The notes: a model not told the origin generated them from the letters alone. A stretch of 64,000 nucleotides of DNA from Opitutaceae bacterium (GCA_016715765.1 JADJZJ010000008.1:56193-120192), one strand, 5' to 3'; shown: positions 17,271 through 26,119, counted from the stretch's first letter. Translations and numbers: made by a program.

Positions 17271-17366
17271 AATCTTTCTCTTAATCGTGCTCTTTCTCGT
17301 TCCCGGGTCCGGTTCGCTTTCGCCGCCGGTTTAGGGCGAGAAAGAGAACGAGAAAGAGAACGAGTA
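17271..17366. repeat. Polypyrimidine/polypurine inverted repeat between sufB and sufD
   Basis: Arm 1 (17271-17303) is rich in CTTTCTC and arm 2 (17336-17366) in GAGAAAGAGAACG, so the transcript could fold into a long hairpin between the two genes. A related pyrimidine-rich stretch lies at 29155-29215. It may act as an attenuator or mRNA-processing site within the suf operon, but this is speculation. Confidence 0.6.
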
Positions 17367-17374
17367 CGATCTGA

Positions 17375-18832
17375 TCAGCCGACGGAGCCCTCCATCTCGA
17401 GGTCGATGAGGCGCTTCAGCTCGACGGAGTATTCCATCGGGAACTGGCTCGCGAGGTCGTTGACGAAGCCGTTGACCGAGAGGCTCATGGCCTGGGCCTC
17501 GGTGAGGCCGCGCTGCTGCATGTAGAAGATCTGCTCCTCGCTGACCTTCGAGACGCTGGCCTCGTGCTGCACGTAGTTGGCGTCGCCGCGGACGGTGATG
17601 GCGGGATAGGTGTCGGTGCGGCTGTTGGAATTGATCAGCAGCGCGTCGCACTCGGTGTTGTTCTTGCAACCCTTCAGGTGCTTCGGGATGTGCACGACGC
17701 CCCGGTAGGTGGAGCGGCCCTGGCCGACGGAGATGGACTTGGCGATGATGTTGGAGGTCGTCTCATCGGCGGCGTGGATCATCTTGGCGCCGGTGTCCTG
17801 GTGCTGGCCGTCGTTGGCGAGGGCGATGGAGATCACCTCGCCGCGGGCCTTGCGGCCCTTCAGGACGACGCCCGGGTACTTCATGGTGAGGCGGCTGCCG
17901 ATGTTGCAGTCGATCCACTTGATCTCGGCCTCCTCGTGCGCGACGCCGCGCTTGGTGACGAGGTTGAAGACGTTGTTGGCCCAGTTCTGGACGGTGATGT
18001 ACTGGATCTTCGCGCCCTTGAGGGCGACGAGCTCGACCACGGCGCTGTGCAGCGTGGAGGTGGAGAACTTCGGGGCGGTGCAGCCCTCCATGTAGACGAC
18101 CTCGGCGCCCTCGTCGGCGATGATGAGGGTGCGCTCGAACTGGCCGAAGTTCTCGGCGTTGATGCGGAAGTAGGCCTGGAGCGGCTGGGCGACCTTCACG
18201 CCCTTGGGCACGTAGATGAACGAACCGCCGGAGAAGACGGCGCTGTTGAGGGCGGAGAACTTGTTGTCGCCGGTCGGGATGACCTTGCCGAAGAACTTGC
18301 GGAAGATCTCGGGATGCTCGCGCAGGCCCTCGGTGGAGTTGACGAAGATCACGCCCTGCTTGGCGACGATGTCCTTGATGTTGGAGTAGGCGGCCTCGGA
18401 GTCGAACTGGGCCTCGACGCCGGCGAGGTACTTGCGCTCCTGCTCGGGGATGCCGAGGCGCTCGAAGGTCTTCTTGATGTCGTCCGGCACCTCGTCCCAC
18501 GTGCGCTTGGGCTTCTGGCCCTGCGAGAGGTAGTAGCGGATTTTGTCGAAATTGATGTTCTCGAGATCCTTGGTCGCCCAATGCGTGGGCATGGGTTTGT
18601 CGAGGAAGGTCTTCAGGGCCTTCAGGCGGAAATCGAGGATCCATGGCGCCTCCTTCTTGACGCTGCTGATATAGCGGACCGTGTCCTCGGAAAGGCCGGT
18701 GCCGGCGTCGAACTCGTAGTTGACGTTGTAGCTGAAGTTGCCGGCGGTCTGGTCGATGCCCTGGACGGGATTTTCGCCGGCGATGGTTTCATCGGCAACC
18801 GAGGTGGCGTCGAGGTCTGTGGGAGGTTTCAT
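17375..18832 (-). CDS. sufB: Fe-S cluster assembly protein SufB
   Basis: The product is 485 residues with the full SufB pattern, including NFSYNVNYEFDAGTGL near the N-terminus, the segment around KNNTECDALLINS, and EQIFYMQQRGL near the C-terminus. SufB is the scaffold subunit on which the nascent Fe-S cluster forms, working with SufC and SufD. It lies 67 bases after sufC and about 110 bases before sufD, the gap holding a long inverted repeat. Confidence 0.95.
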   Translation of the reverse strand: MKPPTDLDATSVADETIAGENPVQGIDQTAGNFSYNVNYEFDAGTGLSEDTVRYISSVKKEAPWILDFRLKALKTFLDKPMPTHWATKDLENINFDKIRYYLSQGQKPKRTWDEVPDDIKKTFERLGIPEQERKYLAGVEAQFDSEAAYSNIKDIVAKQGVIFVNSTEGLREHPEIFRKFFGKVIPTGDNKFSALNSAVFSGGSFIYVPKGVKVAQPLQAYFRINAENFGQFERTLIIADEGAEVVYMEGCTAPKFSTSTLHSAVVELVALKGAKIQYITVQNWANNVFNLVTKRGVAHEEAEIKWIDCNIGSRLTMKYPGVVLKGRKARGEVISIALANDGQHQDTGAKMIHAADETTSNIIAKSISVGQGRSTYRGVVHIPKHLKGCKNNTECDALLINSNSRTDTYPAITVRGDANYVQHEASVSKVSEEQIFYMQQRGLTEAQAMSLSVNGFVNDLASQFPMEYSVELKRLIDLEMEGSVG

Positions 18833-18899
18833 GACGGAAAGGTGGCGGTGATGGCGCGAGGAAGGGGGGGAGGAGGCGCGGGTAAAGCGCGGCGGAGCC

Positions 18900-19655
18900 T
18901 CAGGCGTGGGCGAGTTCCTTTTTCACCCAGTCGTAGCCCTTGGCCTCGAGTTCGAGGGCCAGGGATTTGTCGCCGCTCTTCACGATCTGGCCGTCCCACA
19001 TCACGTGTACGTGGTCGGGCACGATGTAGTCGAGGAGGCGCTGGTAGTGCGTGATCATGAGGATGCCGAGGGCGCCCCCGCGCATGGCATTGACGCCCTC
19101 GGCGACGATGCGGAGCGCGTCGATGTCGAGGCCGGAATCGGTTTCGTCCATGAGGGCGAACTTGGGCTCGAGCATGGCCATCTGGAGGATCTCGCAGCGC
19201 TTCTTTTCGCCGCCGGAGAAGCCGTCGTTGACCGCGCGGGAAGTGAACTTCCGGTCGATCTTGAGCAGGTCCATCTTGGTGTAGAGGCGCTTGTAGTAGG
19301 CGGTGGCGTCGAGTTCCTCGCCCTCGGCGAGGCGGGCCTGCACGGCGGCGCGGAGGAAGTTGGCGATGGTGACGCCCTGGATCTCGCTCGGATACTGGAA
19401 GGCGAGGAAGAGGCCGGCGCGGGCGCGCTCGTCCGGCTGCATCGCGAGGATGGACTGGCCGTCGAGCAGCACGTCACCGCCGCTGATCGTGTAGTCGGGG
19501 TGGCCGGCGATGGCCTTGGCGAGGGTGGACTTGCCGGTGCCGTTGGGCCCCATGATGGCGTGCACCTCGCCGCTGTTGATCGTGAGATTGAAGCCCTTGA
19601 CGATGGCTTTCTCGCCGATGCTGACGTTGAGATCCTTGATTTGGAGTTGGCTCAT
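18900..19655 (-). CDS. sufC: Fe-S cluster assembly ATPase SufC
   Basis: The product is 251 residues. Walker A is GPNGTGKST (36-44), the signature is GFSGGEKKRCEILQM and Walker B is LMDETDSGLDIDALR, which is the specific SufC wording. SufC is the cytoplasmic ABC-type ATPase of the SufBCD complex. It is the first suf gene after the Fur-type regulator, 52 bases downstream of it. Confidence 0.95.
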   Translation of the reverse strand: MSQLQIKDLNVSIGEKAIVKGFNLTINSGEVHAIMGPNGTGKSTLAKAIAGHPDYTISGGDVLLDGQSILAMQPDERARAGLFLAFQYPSEIQGVTIANFLRAAVQARLAEGEELDATAYYKRLYTKMDLLKIDRKFTSRAVNDGFSGGEKKRCEILQMAMLEPKFALMDETDSGLDIDALRIVAEGVNAMRGGALGILMITHYQRLLDYIVPDHVHVMWDGQIVKSGDKSLALELEAKGYDWVKKELAHA

Positions 19656-19707
19656 GTAGTGATGAATTGAAGTTTGAAAACTGAAGGGAAATTAGCCGGA
19701 CGGATGC

Positions 19708-20133
19708 TCAGGACTGGGCCTTGCCGCGAAAGATGATCTCGACGGAATTGGCGTCGTAACCCTCCGGGAGGATGGTTTTGACCTGGTCGAGCAGACCGGG
19801 AGGGAGGTCGATATCATGGGTCGAACCGGTCTGTTCGTCGTGAAAATGAGCGTGCGGCTTCTGGTTTGGACAGTAGCGGGTGGGGCCCCGCTCGAAGTTG
19901 ACGGCCCGGACCACCCGGCACTGCACCAGGGTCTCCAGACAGTTGTAAACCGTGGCCAGCGAGATCGTGGGCATTTCGGCCTTTACTCTCGCAAATACCT
20001 CGTCAGCAGTGGGATGATCCCGCTTCTTGAGGAGGATATTGAACACGAGCTCGCGCTGTGGTGTGGCGCGCAGTCCGCTTTCGGCGAGGGTTTGCGAAAG
20101 GGACTCGGGGGTGGCTGTGGACGTTTCAGGCAT
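19708..20133 (-). CDS. Fur-superfamily regulator lacking the CxxC zinc motifs
   Basis: I start at the ATG at 20131-20133 (MPETST), giving 141 residues; a GTG five codons upstream would place the coding region inside a palindrome. The Fur-type winged helix is visible (GLRATPQRELVFNIL, HPTADEVFARV, SLATVYNCLETL). The dimerisation part has HAHFHDEQTGSTHDID and no CxxC pairs, so the structural zinc site of Fur/PerR is absent. In this respect it resembles Irr-type regulators. Its position directly before sufC suggests it controls Fe-S assembly in response to iron, haem or oxidative state. Confidence 0.8.
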   Translation of the reverse strand: MPETSTATPESLSQTLAESGLRATPQRELVFNILLKKRDHPTADEVFARVKAEMPTISLATVYNCLETLVQCRVVRAVNFERGPTRYCPNQKPHAHFHDEQTGSTHDIDLPPGLLDQVKTILPEGYDANSVEIIFRGKAQS

Positions 20134-20140
20134 GATGTTG

Positions 20141-20199
20141 AGAACCACTATCAGATAATAATGGTTCTAAATCGCAAGTGAGATTTAGAATTATTCCAA
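20141..20199 (-). promoter_or_regulatory. Candidate Fur/PerR-type operators upstream of the suf regulator
   Basis: Two dyads lie just upstream of the regulator start. AGAACCA (20141-20147) pairs with TGGTTCT (20162-20168) around an AT-rich centre. TTAGAATTATTCCAA (20185-20199) resembles the PerR-box pattern TTATAATnATTATAA. Together they form an AT-rich promoter-like region suited to autoregulation of the fur-suf operon. Confidence 0.55.
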
Positions 20200-20671
20200 T
20201 AAACTAATAGTGCTCATTAAGACTATTGAGATTGGTAATCAGCGGGATCAAGGCGTCGGAGTGTGGACCGCTAATGGATTTCGCCAATGGGCGAAATCAT
20301 TGAGCAGAAGTTTCGGCTAATCGCCTTCACCTCAATTGTAGGTCTTCACTTCTCAGACTTTATGCCCGCGATCAGCGGGCCCGAAACTCACAGCGGAGGC
20401 GATCAGCCGGAGCCGCGCTTTGAAAATTTCACCCATTGGTGAAATCCATCAGCGGTCAAAAATTTCCGTCCCGAATTCCTGCCGCAGTTGCGCATTTGAT
20501 CGCGGCATAAAGCCGCTCCTACAAATACAAGCCACCCTTGCTCGGGTCATGACAGGGTCGGGTTAATGTCCCTCGAACTCCCAATCTGAGGCATTTTTAA
20601 CAGTGTTTGAACTGGATTGTTTCAGCCGAGTCCAAGTATCTCATGTCGCTGCTACCCGCAGCAATCCACCC
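20200..20671. repeat. Gene-free spacer with small hairpins and a REP
   Basis: The spacer holds a hairpin with arms GATTTCGCC and GGCGAAATC (20277-20298), a variant ATTTCACC-CATT-GGTGAAAT (20426-20445), and a single GCGGCATAAAGCCGC REP half (20499-20523). A cousin of the first hairpin is at 45714-45734. I see no gene; an in-frame extension upstream of 20672 has no supporting signal. Confidence 0.65.
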
Positions 20672-21088
20672 ATGAACCTCGAAGACGCCCGCACCGCCGT
20701 GATCCTCGCCCTTGGGCGCATGAATTCCCTCTACCAGCAGCCGGTTTTCGACGAATGGGTGCTGGCCAAGCTGACGAGCGGGCAGGGGGCGATCCTCTAT
20801 TATCAGGGACCGCGGGCCGATTCCTACAAGAAGCAGTTCATCGCCGACAGTGCCCCGCTGGGGGCCGAGGTGGGACAGGGCCGGCTGAATGCCGGCGATT
20901 TCATCTTCGCGCCCGATGCGAGCGGCACGCATTTCGACGCGTGCATCCGGCTGGGGCCGACCAGTTATCTTTTCTGCAACAACACCAGGCGATCCATGGC
21001 GGAGATCCGCCAGAGTCCGCATTGGCTCGCGGCGCAGAAGCCCTTTGTCGACCTGGCGGCGAAGTTCCACGCCGATCCGCTGGAGTGA
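20672..21088 (+). CDS. Hypothetical protein, 138 residues
   Basis: I do not recognise this protein. The start at 20672 (MNLEDARTAVILALGRMNSL) is preferred over upstream in-frame codons because the residues before it look non-coding. It has no signal peptide or membrane segment. A compact alpha/beta composition with repeated tyrosines (ILYYQGPRADSYKK, GPTSYLFCNN) suggests a small cytoplasmic domain, perhaps a binding domain. It is isolated, with no operon partners. Codon usage matches the neighbours. Confidence 0.6.
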   Translation: MNLEDARTAVILALGRMNSLYQQPVFDEWVLAKLTSGQGAILYYQGPRADSYKKQFIADSAPLGAEVGQGRLNAGDFIFAPDASGTHFDACIRLGPTSYLFCNNTRRSMAEIRQSPHWLAAQKPFVDLAAKFHADPLE

Positions 21089-21179
21089 GGAGAAATTCAG
21101 AACCCTGAGACCTGAAACCTGAGACCTGAATGGAAGGCCAAGGTTTAAAACTCAGTTTCAAGTTTCAGGTCTCGTATTT

Positions 21180-22181
21180 TCATCCCAGTCCCTGCCAGAG
21201 AAACCACGCGTACGCTGCGGTCAGCACACCGCCCGCCCACCGCGGCAGGCCGCCGGCGATCAGGAGCAGCAGCACGTGCAACCCGAGGGCGCCCAGCAGC
21301 AACCCGAGTCCGGTGGTGAAAAATCCGGTGGTGGGCAGCGGTTTCCACAGGGCAAACAGGCCCAGGCATAGCGGGATGCAGATGTGTCCGTCGCCGACCT
21401 GTGAACTGTAGACCACGTCGGCCCGCCGCCGCCACGCCCAGTAGAAGGCCAGCACGGCATTCGGCAGCACCATGAGCCAGCCCGACAGCCAGCCGAGATT
21501 GGCCGCACTCACGAAGCCGCCCTTCTGGGCGCCGATCCATCCCAGCAGCCAGTCGAGGCTTTCGTAGACGCACCAGGCGCAGATGAGCACTATGACCAGA
21601 TCCGCGTAAAACATCGCGCCGTAGCTGATGCGCTGACGGACGTTGTGCTTGAGCACGTCGAAGACCTGGAAGCACTGCCAGAAAAAGAAGAGACCGATGA
21701 GCATCAGCCCGTCGGCCCGGGTGAGCAGGCCGTCCTCTCCGAGAACCCACACCGCGCCTGCAAAAAACAATCCGGCGGTGAGCGTCAGCAGCAGTGAGAG
21801 CCGGTTGAGCTGGCTGGCCATGCCGGGGTCGGCGCCATGCTTTTTTCGTCGGCCCGCCCCGCCCTTGGCGGGCAGCACGGTCAGGCCCCAGCAGAGCGCG
21901 GGCAGGCCGAGCAGCAGGGTGAGGTTGGTGACATTGTTGACCAGGCAGTTGGTCAGCACCTCGCCGGGCGCGCCATCGTGCGAAATCATCAGGCCGACAA
22001 AGACCAGGTTGCCGAGTCCCGAGCAGTACGGCATCACGAGCGTGCCCAGCGCCGTGCCCTCGAGTCCGTGATCAAGCATGGCCTCCAGCCGCCACATCAT
22101 CAGCAGCGATACGCCGGTGAAGATGAGCAGGTAGGCCGGCGCCTCGTTCAGATCGAGGCTCTTGAGCAATTCAGGGAGCAC
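21180..22181 (-). CDS. Divergent sodium/calcium exchanger-like membrane protein
   Basis: The product is 333 residues with about ten hydrophobic helices. Two internal repeats resemble the alpha repeats of the CaCA cation exchanger superfamily: EGTALGTLVMPYCSGLGNLVF with NNVTNLTLLLG in the first half, and RRADVVYSSQVGDGHICIPLCLG in the second. The usual GTSLPE wording is altered (GTLVMPY), so one expected acidic metal ligand is not at its usual place. It may transport another ion or have a modified site. The assignment is moderate. Confidence 0.6.
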   Translation of the reverse strand: MLPELLKSLDLNEAPAYLLIFTGVSLLMMWRLEAMLDHGLEGTALGTLVMPYCSGLGNLVFVGLMISHDGAPGEVLTNCLVNNVTNLTLLLGLPALCWGLTVLPAKGGAGRRKKHGADPGMASQLNRLSLLLTLTAGLFFAGAVWVLGEDGLLTRADGLMLIGLFFFWQCFQVFDVLKHNVRQRISYGAMFYADLVIVLICAWCVYESLDWLLGWIGAQKGGFVSAANLGWLSGWLMVLPNAVLAFYWAWRRRADVVYSSQVGDGHICIPLCLGLFALWKPLPTTGFFTTGLGLLLGALGLHVLLLLIAGGLPRWAGGVLTAAYAWFLWQGLG

Positions 22182-22324
22182 GCCATTGGTTGGCCTGAAA
22201 CCGCGCGGGTGTAAATCACGCTTCGCGGGGCGCAGCTACCCGCAACCATGAACTTGAGCGAGTGGTTGTTAACCTGCCCGATTGCGACCGCGCCTGAACC
22301 GCTGTGCGAATTGCTGATTCAGGA

Positions 22325-22406
22325 AGTAGGGCAGGTCTGTGACCTGCCATGAAGCGCTTACCCGCAGATGAAGCGCCCGCAGGCAGGTCAAAGACCTGCC
22401 CTACTT
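22325..22406. repeat. AGGTC-type inverted repeat
   Basis: The arms AGTAGGGCAGGTCTGTGACC and GGTCAAAGACCTGCCCTACT face each other around a short centre, with a further internal dyad in each arm. Relatives lie at 46906-46968 and 54974-55055. It sits exactly at the 3' end of the aldo/keto reductase gene. Confidence 0.75.
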
Positions 22407-23375
22407 TCAGGCCGGCGAGAAATCCTTCACATGCAACCGGCGCGCCTCGGCGAGTTCGGCGGCGGAGTAGGGTGCCGCGTCGGACGCGGCGGCGCAGTCG
22501 AGGATCTCCTCCAGCTTTTTCGAGCCGGAGAGCACGAGGGAGACACTCGGATTGTCGAGCACCCACCGCATGGCGGCGGCGGCGAGCGACTTCACGTCGC
22601 GGCGCACCAGCAGGGCCTTGTAGCGGTCGGCGGTCTCGACCCGCTCGATGATCTCCTCGCGCGGATAACGCGAGTTGAGCGAACCGGCGGGGAAGACGAT
22701 GTCCCGGGTGAAGACGCCGGCGAGGAAGCCGTTGGCGAGCGACTCGCGCGCGACAATGCCGACGCCCTGTTTGCCGAGGTCGGCGATGATGGGTTCCCAC
22801 TCGCGGTAGGTGAGGCTGTAGGCGATCTGCGCGACATCAATGCGGCCCTGGGCCGCCCAGCCGCGGGTCATCTCGGCGGTGTCCTTGATGAAGCCGCAGG
22901 AGAGCCCCGTGAAACGCACCTTGCCGCTGCGCTTGAGCTGGTCGAGCGCGGTCCAGACGTCATCCCTGATCTTGTCCGGATGCGTGGGGGAATGGAAAAA
23001 GAGCACGTCCAGCCGGTCGGTGCCGAGGCGGCGCAGGCTTTCCTCGACGGACCAGACCACGGTCTGGCCGTCGAAGAGTTCGTTGGTGTGCACGCGCGAG
23101 TGGTAGCGGCCGAACTTGGTGGCGATCAGAACGCGGTCGCGGTCGGACCCGAGTCCCTGGCCGAGCACCTTCTCCGCGATGCCGTCCTCCTCCTTCGTGC
23201 CGTAGAGCGGGGCGGAGTCGAAAAAGTTGATGCCGGCGTCGAGCGCGCCGCGGATGGCGCGATGGGCCGAGCCCGTATCGACGGAACCGTAAATGGACGG
23301 CGAGCCGAAGGCCCAGGTGCCGAGGGAGACTTCACTGACTTGGAGGCCGGTCCGGCCGAGGGTGCGGTATTTCAT
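22407..23375 (-). CDS. Aldo/keto reductase
   Basis: The product is 322 residues, a TIM-barrel NADP(H)-dependent oxidoreductase. The catalytic residues are visible: Asp53 (NFFDSAP), Tyr58 (APLYGT), Lys87 (ATKFGR) and the His in DVLFFHSPT. It belongs to the group often annotated as D-threo-aldose or sugar dehydrogenase-like reductases. The substrate cannot be told. Its gene stands alone between two clusters of palindromic repeats. Confidence 0.9.
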   Translation of the reverse strand: MKYRTLGRTGLQVSEVSLGTWAFGSPSIYGSVDTGSAHRAIRGALDAGINFFDSAPLYGTKEEDGIAEKVLGQGLGSDRDRVLIATKFGRYHSRVHTNELFDGQTVVWSVEESLRRLGTDRLDVLFFHSPTHPDKIRDDVWTALDQLKRSGKVRFTGLSCGFIKDTAEMTRGWAAQGRIDVAQIAYSLTYREWEPIIADLGKQGVGIVARESLANGFLAGVFTRDIVFPAGSLNSRYPREEIIERVETADRYKALLVRRDVKSLAAAAMRWVLDNPSVSLVLSGSKKLEEILDCAAASDAAPYSAAELAEARRLHVKDFSPA

Positions 23376-23412
23376 GTTCGCAGAAGGGAGAGGGTGGAGG
23401 GGGAGGAGATTA

Positions 23413-23627
23413 ATCGCGGAAACGCGGAAGAGCGGAAGTGCGGAATGGAGGTTTTGGGTAGGGCCAGACCTCCCTCCTTCGCCTGGCCTACGGAGGGCAG
23501 GCCGGACGGGCGGTTTGGCGTGCGCAGGCCCATTCGCCCGTCCGGAGGCCGGGCGCTACCCAAAGTCGATCAATCGCCAATCTTTGCATTGATTCCGTGG
23601 TTCCGCTCTTCCGCATTTCCGCGATTG
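23413..23627. repeat. Nested palindromic repeats between two genes
   Basis: The outer arms (23413-23434 and 23603-23627) are built of GCGGAA/TTCCGC words. Inside lies a second inverted element (23455-23562) with GGGCCAGACCTCCCTCC and GTCCGGAGGCCGGGCG. The inner element has a relative at 45870-45980. The arrangement looks like one repeat inserted into another. Confidence 0.7.
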
Positions 23628-23631
23628 GTCT

Positions 23632-24354
23632 TCAGGGTTTGGTCAGCTTCAGTGCCTCGGTGATCACCCGCATTGCGGCTTCCACAAATGCCGCGGTGTA
23701 CACCTTCCCTTTTTCGGGGGAAGCCTCGCGCGGGTCCGGGCCCCACACGGCATCCTGCTCGAGGGTGGGCACGCGGTCGGCGGGCAGGCGGGCGAGATCC
23801 ACGCAGTCGGGGTCGGTGTGCATGAGGAACGCGATCTCGCCCAGGGCGGCGTGATTCACCTTCACGACCTCGGGCGGCACGAGATCGGTTTCCGAGGTGG
23901 CGATGGCGCGGGTGCCGGTCTGCCGGGCGTTGAACTGCTGCGCCTCGTCCTTGATGATATCGTAGTGCGGCTGGCCGACGTGGCCGCAGAGGATGAAAAC
24001 GGCGCGGAATTTTTCGTCGGCGAGCTGGTCGAGGTGCTCGCGCACCAGAATCCGCAGCGTGCCCTCGCTGAAATCGAGGGAGTGGCGCGCCCAGGGCAGG
24101 TTTTTCAAGCCCTTGATGGTGTTGGCGGCGACATAGACCGGCGGGAGGACCAGCCCGCCGGCCGCGCGGGCAAGTTCGATGCAGAGGCCGTGCGCCTTGA
24201 GTCCATCGAGGCCGACCGCGGCGTGCCGGCCGTGATATTCGAGCGCGCCCCAGGGCAGGTAGGCCACGGGATGACGGGCGAAAATGGCCTCGATCTCGTC
24301 AGGCATCAGCCGTTCGTAGCGGCCCCAGGTGAGGGTGGACGGATGGGGGGTCAT
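23632..24354 (-). CDS. Creatininase-family amidohydrolase
   Basis: The product is 240 residues from the ATG at 24354 (MTPHPSTLTWGRYERLMPDE); an upstream in-frame Met is less likely. The creatininase fold is indicated by YLPWGALEYHGRHAAVGLDGLKA (metal ligands Glu and His), CGHVGQPH and the acidic residue in NHAALGEIAFLM. Members hydrolyse cyclic amides or act in cofactor biosynthesis (for example creatininase, mycofactocin peptidase). No cofactor operon is adjacent, so the function stays open. Confidence 0.8.
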   Translation of the reverse strand: MTPHPSTLTWGRYERLMPDEIEAIFARHPVAYLPWGALEYHGRHAAVGLDGLKAHGLCIELARAAGGLVLPPVYVAANTIKGLKNLPWARHSLDFSEGTLRILVREHLDQLADEKFRAVFILCGHVGQPHYDIIKDEAQQFNARQTGTRAIATSETDLVPPEVVKVNHAALGEIAFLMHTDPDCVDLARLPADRVPTLEQDAVWGPDPREASPEKGKVYTAAFVEAAMRVITEALKLTKP

Positions 24355-24525
24355 GCGTGAACGGCACACCATGCCGCGGTGGAGGGTGCCGCCAAGGTTT
24401 TATTGCGGGGCGCAGCGGCGCGCAAAAAACAGCCATTGCCATCCCACGGGCGGGTCCACTCTCATGCCGATGGCCGGTCCCCTCCGGGTCCGCCATCCAC
24501 ATCCACCCATAACCCCCTGTATCCA

Positions 24526-24969
24526 ATGGCAACATTCGTTCCTCTCATCAGTTCCGGCACCGCCGGCCCGCTCGGCGTCCTGCATCTGCCCCGTCTGTGG
24601 CTCAAGGCCTCGCTGGCGGCCCGCGGCAAGCTCGACTCCCGATATCCCGGCTGCGGCAAGGGCTACGACCAGATGACGATCGACGCCCTCGGCCTGAAGA
24701 CCGATGCCGTGCTCGCCTTCATCAAGGACCAGCGCCCGACCTATCCCCAGTTCGAAGCCTGGATCAAGGCCCAGCCCGGCGTGAAGCTGGACCAGGCCTC
24801 CATCGAGAAACACAACGCGGGCGTCCGCGGGTACATCCACGACGACGCGACCCGCAAGGGCGTCCTCGCCAACAACGGCCTGCCGGACGACGCGACCGCC
24901 GTGAAGGACGCCGTGCGCCTGAACGACCTCGACAGCTGGCAGGAATTCCACGCCGACGAGCTGAAGTAA
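24526..24969 (+). CDS. DUF5069 domain protein
   Basis: The product is 147 residues starting at MATFVPLI. The wording PRLWLKASLAARGKLDSRYPGCGKGYDQM is characteristic of DUF5069, a small uncharacterised domain. It has no signal peptide or membrane helix and is probably cytoplasmic. It is a single gene followed by an inverted repeat (24985-25062) that could serve as a shared 3' structure with trxB. Confidence 0.75.
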   Translation: MATFVPLISSGTAGPLGVLHLPRLWLKASLAARGKLDSRYPGCGKGYDQMTIDALGLKTDAVLAFIKDQRPTYPQFEAWIKAQPGVKLDQASIEKHNAGVRGYIHDDATRKGVLANNGLPDDATAVKDAVRLNDLDSWQEFHADELK

Positions 24970-24984
24970 AATCCACGTATTGGA

Positions 24985-25062
24985 TGTAGGGCGGGGATTC
25001 CGATCCCCGCCTCGCATGCCAGACGGGATTCAAAGGCGGGGTTCGGAAACCCCGCCCTACAA
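24985..25062. repeat. GGGCGGGG-type inverted repeat
   Basis: TGTAGGGCGGGGATTCCGAT faces its complement ending CCCCGCCCTACA, each arm carrying its own inner dyad. The same family occurs at 29122-29150 with 29259-29286, and in frame within the mannosidase gene at 36145-36172. A lone GCGGCATAAAGCCGC REP half follows at 25151-25169, next to the trxB stop. Confidence 0.8.
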
Positions 25063-25174
25063 CGATTCCAAAACAAACGCCGCCTCACGAAAGTGGGCGG
25101 CGTTTTTGGGGCTTGCCGCGGGGGAGAACGGCGGGGGGGGGATGGGCAGGTCGCGGCATAAAGCCGCTCACCGG

Positions 25175-26119
25175 TCACCCGCCGTGCTCGGCGAGCCAGC
25201 GCTCGGCCTCGATGGCGGCCTGGCAGCCCATGCCGGCGGCGGTGATGGCCTGGCGGTAGACGTGATCCGAGCAGTCGCCGGCGACATAGACGCCGGGGAC
25301 ATTGGTCTGCACCTGCGAGCCGGGCTGGGGCTTGAAATAGCCGCCCTCGTCCACCTGCAGCGCCGGGGCGAAGGGTCCGGTGTTCGGGACGTGGCCGATG
25401 GCGACAAAGACGCCCTTCACGGGCAGCACGGTCTCGGCTCCGGTCTTCACGTGCTTCACCTTCAAACCGCTGACGGCGCCGGCATCCACGCCGAGGACCT
25501 CGACGGGCACGGAGTCCCACACCATCTGGATCTTGTCGTGCGAGGTGGCGCGGTCGGCCATGATCTTGGAGGCGCGGAGGGTGTCGCGGCGGTGGACCAG
25601 ATAGACCTTGCTCGCGAAACGCGTGAGGAAGAGGGCCTCTTCCGCGGCGCTGTCGCCGCCGCCCAGCACGGCCACTTCCATCTTGCGGTAGAACGCGCCG
25701 TCGCAGGTCGCGCAGGTCGTCACGCCCTTGCCGCCGTAGAGTTCCTTTTCGCCCGGGATCCCGGTCATGCGCGGGGAGGCGCCGGTGGCGACGATGACGG
25801 TCTTGGCGAGGATCGTGCGGTCGCCAAGGATGAGCTTGCGCGGCATCGAGTTGAAATCGACGGCGGTCACCATGGCCTGCTCGAAGCGGGTGCCGAAGCG
25901 CGTGGCCTGCTCGCGCATGTTCTGCGTGAGCTGGAAGCCGTCCACGCCGTGCGGGAAGCCGGGGAAGTTCTCGACCTCGCTCGTGGTGGTGAGCTGGCCG
26001 CCGGGCATGGGTCCCTCGATGACCAGGGGATTCAGGTTGGCGCGCGCCGTGTAGATGGCGGCGGTGAGACCCGCGCACCCGGTGCCGATGATGACGACGT
26101 TTTCGACGTTGGAAGACAT
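25175..26119 (-). CDS. trxB: Thioredoxin-disulfide reductase
   Basis: The product is 314 residues from the ATG at 26119 (MSSNVENVVIIGTGCAG). The FAD-binding GTGCAG is at 12-17, the redox-active CATC at 136-139 (TTCATCDGAFY), the NADPH motif is VAVLGGGDSAAEEA and the final FAD motif GVYVAGDC. It reduces thioredoxin with NADPH in the cytoplasm. Length and order match low-molecular-weight TrxB. Residues upstream of this Met look non-coding. Confidence 0.95.
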   Translation of the reverse strand: MSSNVENVVIIGTGCAGLTAAIYTARANLNPLVIEGPMPGGQLTTTSEVENFPGFPHGVDGFQLTQNMREQATRFGTRFEQAMVTAVDFNSMPRKLILGDRTILAKTVIVATGASPRMTGIPGEKELYGGKGVTTCATCDGAFYRKMEVAVLGGGDSAAEEALFLTRFASKVYLVHRRDTLRASKIMADRATSHDKIQMVWDSVPVEVLGVDAGAVSGLKVKHVKTGAETVLPVKGVFVAIGHVPNTGPFAPALQVDEGGYFKPQPGSQVQTNVPGVYVAGDCSDHVYRQAITAAGMGCQAAIEAERWLAEHGG

